Shown piece by piece: positions 60,044-64,000 of a DNA stretch of 64,000 bases. The notes beneath the pieces are model-generated. The model worked only from the letters and a program-made list of their open reading frames with translations. It ran no database searches and was not told the DNA's origin. The position numbers and the translations under genes were made by a program. Within the stretch, counting starts at the first letter, position 1, and every line of letters begins with the position of its first letter. The DNA comes from Glandiceps talaboti (Eukaryota > Hemichordata > Enteropneusta > Spengelidae): assembly GCF_964340395.1 (NCBI RefSeq), contig NC_135567.1:468383-532382 (forward strand), in the 5' to 3' direction.

Positions 60044-60310
60044 ATGTATGTATGTATGTGTGTGTATGTATGTGTGTGTATGTATGTATGTGTATGTATG
60101 TATGTAAGTATGTATGTATGTATGTATGTATGTATGTATGTCTTTATGTATGTATGTATGTATGTATGTATGTATGTATGTATGTATGTGTGTGTGTGTA
60201 TGTATGTATGTGTATGTATGTATGTATGTAAGTATGTGTGTATGTATGTATGTATGTATGTATGTATGTATGTATGTATGTATGTATGTATGTATGTATG
60301 TATGTATGTG
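59945..60310. repeat. (TATG)n/(TGTG)n microsatellite
   Basis: Long TATG tetranucleotide array with TG blocks. It yields long artefactual open frames in several phases. Confidence 0.97.
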
Positions 60311-60360
60311 TCTGTCTGTCTGTCTGTCTGTCTTCTTTCTCTTCTGTCTGTTTGTCTGTT

Positions 60361-60439
<79 letters not shown>

Positions 60440-60440
60440 A
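60311..60440. repeat. (CTGT)n microsatellite
   Basis: CTGT tetranucleotides with a short CTTCTTTCTCTT interruption near 60332-60344; adjoins the TATG array. Confidence 0.97.
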
Positions 60441-60841
60441 TACAATTACAAAAAAAATCACACGCACACAAACACAGCTTCATCGCCATGCCTATAGGCT
60501 TCGAACCTCTGAACCTTTGTTAAGTTGTGCTTTTAAAAAAATACTCAAATACAGGGTAAATCATTATGCTGAAAAAAAGTAGATAACCATTTCATGCACA
60601 ATGACAAGAACATCATATTTCCATTGGGCATTGCGGGTATACTTTAAATACTTCACAACTGTTCTACTTTTTAGATACGTATTGAATACAACTTTAGTTC
60701 CAATGCCGGTTTGTGTTGCTCAGCTTGTCAACAATGCAAGTATAAATGTGAACATGTTTTATTGTTGGAAGGAATAGTCAAAAACTGAAATAATTTAACT
60801 ATCAACATTTGTGCTTGTTATACTTTGACTGATATTTAAGT
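60441..60841. other. unique AT-rich sequence, nothing recognised
   Basis: No gene recognised. A GGTTCGAAG-like T-loop on the minus strand near 60500 lacks the remaining tRNA arms. Confidence 0.4.
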
Positions 60842-61102
60842 TTAGATGCAATTACTATATCTTGTTTTGCAGAGAAATATATAATGCAACGTAAATCGAC
60901 CTGCAATTCTGCCACTTCTCAAAGTAACTTGTCCACGAGGATGTGCAAGACTTGTTTCATCACAATCACTATCAGTGTTATCATCAGTACATGAATTTTC
61001 TGAGCTATCAGTATCACAATTGTCTCCATCACTGCCTAGAACATGCATTACAGAAGTATCACTTTCATCAGTCTCAGAGTCACTACTACCTGTTTCACTC
61101 AT
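60842..61102 (-). CDS. possible acidic first exon, unrecognised
   Basis: An 86-codon frame starts MSETGSSDSETDESD and is strongly Ser/Asp/Glu-rich for about 50 residues, then changes to the basic segment LAHPRGQVTLRSGRIAG. The composition is not from a simple repeat, and a TLRSGR-type basic motif after an acidic tract is common in chromatin or transposon-derived proteins. A GCAG/GTCGAT sequence near 60911 could be a weak splice donor after the AG of IAG. The last residues look non-coding. No family assigned; it may be an exon or chance. Confidence 0.3.
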   Translation of the reverse strand: MSETGSSDSETDESDTSVMHVLGSDGDNCDTDSSENSCTDDNTDSDCDETSLAHPRGQVTLRSGRIAGRFTLHYIFLCKTRYSNCI

Positions 61103-62634
61103 GTTTCACTCATTTGCAGTCATTTTTCTAGATCTAAATTCTGGTGTAACGTTCCTACCATGTGAGTGACTATTTTGTCTATTTTTTCTCTTTTTAATTT
61201 ACTGTGTTTTGGTAATTTATGCTCATCAAGATATTTATCTAACGCTTTCACTTTCAGTTAGAGTTCCACTCAAGAACATCAACCAGTCATAGTCATTATA
61301 TTTCGTTTTCTTTTTTTTCTGTTGCTCTTCCCGATGTCTGGATCTGATTTTACTCTCTCCAGATTTTTCAGATGTTCAATGTAGTTTTTGACAACACTTA
61401 TGCAATATATACAAGACAATTTTGAAAACGAAGGTCGTTGATCACGTCGATAATTTGGCGAAAATAGGGGTTGATACCTGCGATACCGATCCGCATCGCA
61501 TCAGCTTAAACACTAAAACTTAAAAGTCACCAAAACAGACGAAAAAACCCTCAAAACCGCAGCAAGACGCTACAATTATTGCAACTAGTATACAACACTA
61601 AGAAGAATATTGTGATCAGTATCTTTTAATATGCAGAACAATTGACATCCCCAAAAATTCTAAACTCAGAAGTTGTGCCCCTTTAACTACAAGATGGAGG
61701 TACAGGAGGACGTAGCTTCACTCAGTATGAAGAACAGAGATTATAAGATGCTACTAATACACTGGAAACGAAAAGAAGTCAACTTGAAGAATTATCAATA
61801 AAATGAAAGTCAGGATTGTTGAGAGAGAGTTACGTGTGATAAGAAAGATAAGGAGTGCCTTGACTTTTTCCTTTATCGTTGGTTCTCGATTTTGAGAGCA
61901 AAAAATAAAATTAACTTCAGATGATTGTATCCATATATTGTCAACTGTAATCGACAAGTCACAATGTTAACCATCATGATGAATCACGTTTTTATTAAGA
62001 CCAGAATTTGACAGGCTTCCGTTTGGAAGACGTTTAAGATGCCTGGCTTGCAGGCCTAGGTTAGATCGGTACAACTTGTGTTTTACATTTTGTAATTCCA
62101 TTGCAGTGTGACTTTTTACAATGATCAGCCGTCCAAATCACAATATCTGATGTGAGTGTGTTTTTTGTGAGTCACTCTGATAATAACGACATATTGATAA
62201 ATGAGAGAAGAGCTAGTACTATAAATAGAAAGGAAGACAGGAATATGATGGGAAGGGGGAGAAATATATGGGACAAAGAAAGAAAGAATGAAAAAAAAAA
62301 TGTTGGACGAGAGAAGAAAATTTGGCGGAAGAGAGGCGGGACTGGGTTATGGAGAATGAGAAATAAAAATGAAGCAAAGAGAGATTTGAGCAGAGAGACG
62401 TTGATTTACAGAAGATGTTAATTTACAATGTAAAGACGAGGGAAGAAAATTGGACGGTGGCGAGACAAGGACTGGGTGGCAAAGATATGTAATTGGAAAT
62501 CAATAAGCAAGACAAAGAAATCGATGAAACTCGTAAATTTACTGCTACTTCCAAAGCAATAATATGGACAAGACAAACAGAGTTGAAGATAAGAGATGAA
62601 GCACTGGTTTAGTAGATGGGACAGAAACATCGAG
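61103..62634. other. unique AT-rich sequence, no supported gene
   Basis: A purine-rich stretch (62230-62400, AGAAAGAAAGAATG-type) gives a Lys/Arg-rich 89-codon frame that I regard as compositional. Nothing else is recognised. Confidence 0.4.
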
Positions 62635-62660
62635 ACAGACAGACATCGAGACAGACATAG

Positions 62661-62703
<43 letters not shown>

Positions 62704-62705
62704 AA
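62635..62705. repeat. (ACAG)n microsatellite
   Basis: ACAG tetranucleotides preceded by ACATCGAGACAGAC-type imperfect copies. Confidence 0.95.
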
Positions 62706-62714
62706 CAGTTACAG

Positions 62715-62855
62715 ATTGCCGATACTTTTATTGATGTTACTCCATCAAGAAGCTCTTGGTGTATTAGAGGGCGCTCTTGAGATTTCACTAGGCCAAGTCT
62801 CCAGGCTAGATCAGAAAACTTAAGATTATTTATTTTCCCATGTATAGTGTTTAAT
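62715..62855. repeat. dispersed repeat R2, copy 2
   Basis: Counterpart of 16290-16480: TTAGAGGGCGCTCTTGAG, CACTAGGCCAAGTCTCCAGG, TTTTCCCATGTATAGTG. Confidence 0.6.
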
Positions 62856-63002
62856 GGTAACGTCCAGCAGTGTTTTATTCCATCTTCTTTTTTTATTGGT
62901 AAGCTTATTTTATTTTTAATTTCTGTATTTTTCCTGAGTTACAGAAGTTTGAAATGTCGAAAATGAACAAATTCAGCCCTTGCAAAACTTCAACACAAAG
63001 AA
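62856..63002. other. unique AT-rich sequence, nothing recognised
   Basis: Nothing recognised. Confidence 0.35.
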
Positions 63003-63142
63003 CACGGTCCACAGTGTTGTATCGATGATCAACACCGTTCAGTTTCACTGTATATATCTGCCTGTGCCTATCGCTCTTTCTGAGTACTTTACCTCCCGTC
63101 TCTTCATATGTAAGAAATTACAGACCTTGTGAATCCCACACC
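63003..63142 (+). repeat. dispersed repeat R4, copy 2
   Basis: ACACGGTCCACAGTGTTGTA, ATATCTGCCTGTGCCTATCG and TTACAGACCTTGTGAATCCC match 48555-48715. Confidence 0.75.
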
Positions 63143-63505
63143 GACCGTGACAACCGCACGAACTGAATCAGTGAATGGGTTTATTACACAAGTTATTATC
63201 TTAAAATTACCACAATCTCCATTGTATTTGTTGTGTTTTGTTACGCAAATCGACGACTTTACTGTTTAATTTGTTTACAACTTTTATGGTCTTCGATCGG
63301 AAAAAAAGAACTAGCGGGCACATCAGTGTCGTCGGGTCGTAAATATGGTGAGGTGATGGCGAGTTGACATTGCATCAGTTCGATATATTATATGTTCAGC
63401 AATAATCTCTCGCTCTCCTTAAAAATACAGAATTCCATCCCTTTCAAATTAAAAAACCCGAGACTAGATTCGTTACCCTTTCCTTGTATAGTTTAATTGC
63501 TAAGG
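63143..63505. other. unique sequence, nothing recognised
   Basis: No gene or repeat recognised. Confidence 0.4.
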
Positions 63506-63960
63506 GGTGGCCCATTTGATATCCTGGGGGGGGGGGGGGGCTTGGAAGATTTCGGGGGAAAAAAAGATGCCAAATGGAGTTAAATTGCTTGAAAAAAAAT
63601 CCGGATCTGAGTGGGTGATGGAAAAAAAAAAGATGGACCACTGCTGCTAGAAAAAAATGTCTTGGCAGGGAAATGATGCACAGGATCGAGTATACTGTTC
63701 AATCTACTTGTAGTACCTCTCCAACCAGGACACTTGTCAAATCATGACAAACAGTTTCAAACGCATGTCAGGGACCAGTCAGTTTCGTTAGCCTGTATTA
63801 CTTCATGTAAGGGTTCAAACATAACTATACATAAAATTATACATATAATACATGTATTACCTAGCTACCACACTAGTTACAGAACATGCCATGTAAGTGT
63901 ACACAGTGCTTCACTTATCTTACAATTTGGGGCAAAAGTGGACTTGAAGATTTTGTAATG
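63506..63960 (+). repeat. composite dispersed repeat R1, uninterrupted copy C
   Basis: R1a (63506-63785: CCCATTTGATATCCTGG, a G14 tract, CCGGATCTGAGTGGGTGATG, CCTCTCCAACCAGGACAC, GGGACCAGTCAGTTTC) is followed directly by R1b in reverse sense (63806-63960: ACTTCATGTAAGGGTTCAAA, CTAGCTACCACACTAGTTAC, CATGCCATGTAAGTGT). In copies A (15 kb) and B (54 kb) the same two parts are separated by (TA)n tracts, and in A also by the ribozyme island. Copy C thus shows the arrangement without the microsatellite. Confidence 0.85.
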
Positions 63961-64000
63961 GTAATCTTCATACTATTGGATAATTTACAAAAGAACTTAA

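Noticed and set aside
59809-60523. Open frames of 107-226 codons
   Set aside because: Translations of TATG and CTGT tetranucleotide repeats in several phases on both strands.
60480-60540. Possible tRNA T-loop (GGTTCGAAG on the minus strand)
   Set aside because: No paired T-stem and no acceptor, D or anticodon arms at the right spacing.
62152-62421. Lys/Arg-rich 89-codon frame
   Set aside because: Arises from a purine-rich stretch; no domain and no supporting splice or start context.

Overview
This window looks like part of a large, AT-rich, repeat-laden nuclear genome of an invertebrate animal, most likely marine. I see no bacterial gene organisation, no ribosome-binding sites or operons, and no intact conserved protein-coding gene. 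The animal assignment rests on spliceosomal-type intron/exon boundaries, long micro- and minisatellite arrays, a broken DIRS-type (tyrosine-recombinase) retrotransposon, a Penelope-type hammerhead ribozyme, and several fold-back (MITE-like) elements. I cannot name the species from the sequence alone.

Layout. 0-2.3 kb: AT-rich unique sequence with a 142-bp fold-back element and a small GATACA-rich tandem repeat. 2.3-13.3 kb: one uninterrupted 11-kb array of a ~31-bp unit, itself built by nested duplications (about 1.03 kb and 3.73 kb offsets). 13.3-25 kb: mostly unique sequence with microsatellites, a hammerhead ribozyme on the minus strand at 15.3 kb inside (TA)n, a 112-bp repeat, a second fold-back element and a 28-bp minisatellite. 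25.1-27.5 kb: a 52-bp minisatellite next to the 3' part of a decayed DIRS-like retrotransposon on the minus strand. 27.7-31.5 kb: a ~0.8 kb segmental duplication in direct orientation and two shorter local duplications. 32.1-39.0 kb: a ~6.5 kb array of a 132-134-bp unit with a 1.84 kb higher-order period. 39.9-43.3 kb: seven short exon-like cassettes with good splice signals, several clearly copies of one another. 44.5-46.9 kb: a 46-bp minisatellite that received a clean 354-bp palindromic transposon. 49.0-55.6 kb: a 38-bp array, a 157-bp array, a transposase/integrase-like coding scrap, poly-G-bearing repeats, a small GC-rich island and a fold-back made from two hammerhead-element tails. 55.6-64 kb: unique AT-rich DNA, microsatellites, an almost perfect 42-bp minisatellite, one possible acidic exon, and another copy of a composite dispersed repeat.

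Roughly 40% of the window is tandem repeat. Most open frames arise from repeats with periods divisible by three or lacking stops, and are not genes. The most interesting signals are the hammerhead ribozyme and its tail-derived fold-back, the exon-like cassettes that keep splice sites but no reading frame (a possible long noncoding RNA) just downstream of the 132-bp array, and the young palindromic element whose empty site can be read from the surrounding minisatellite.
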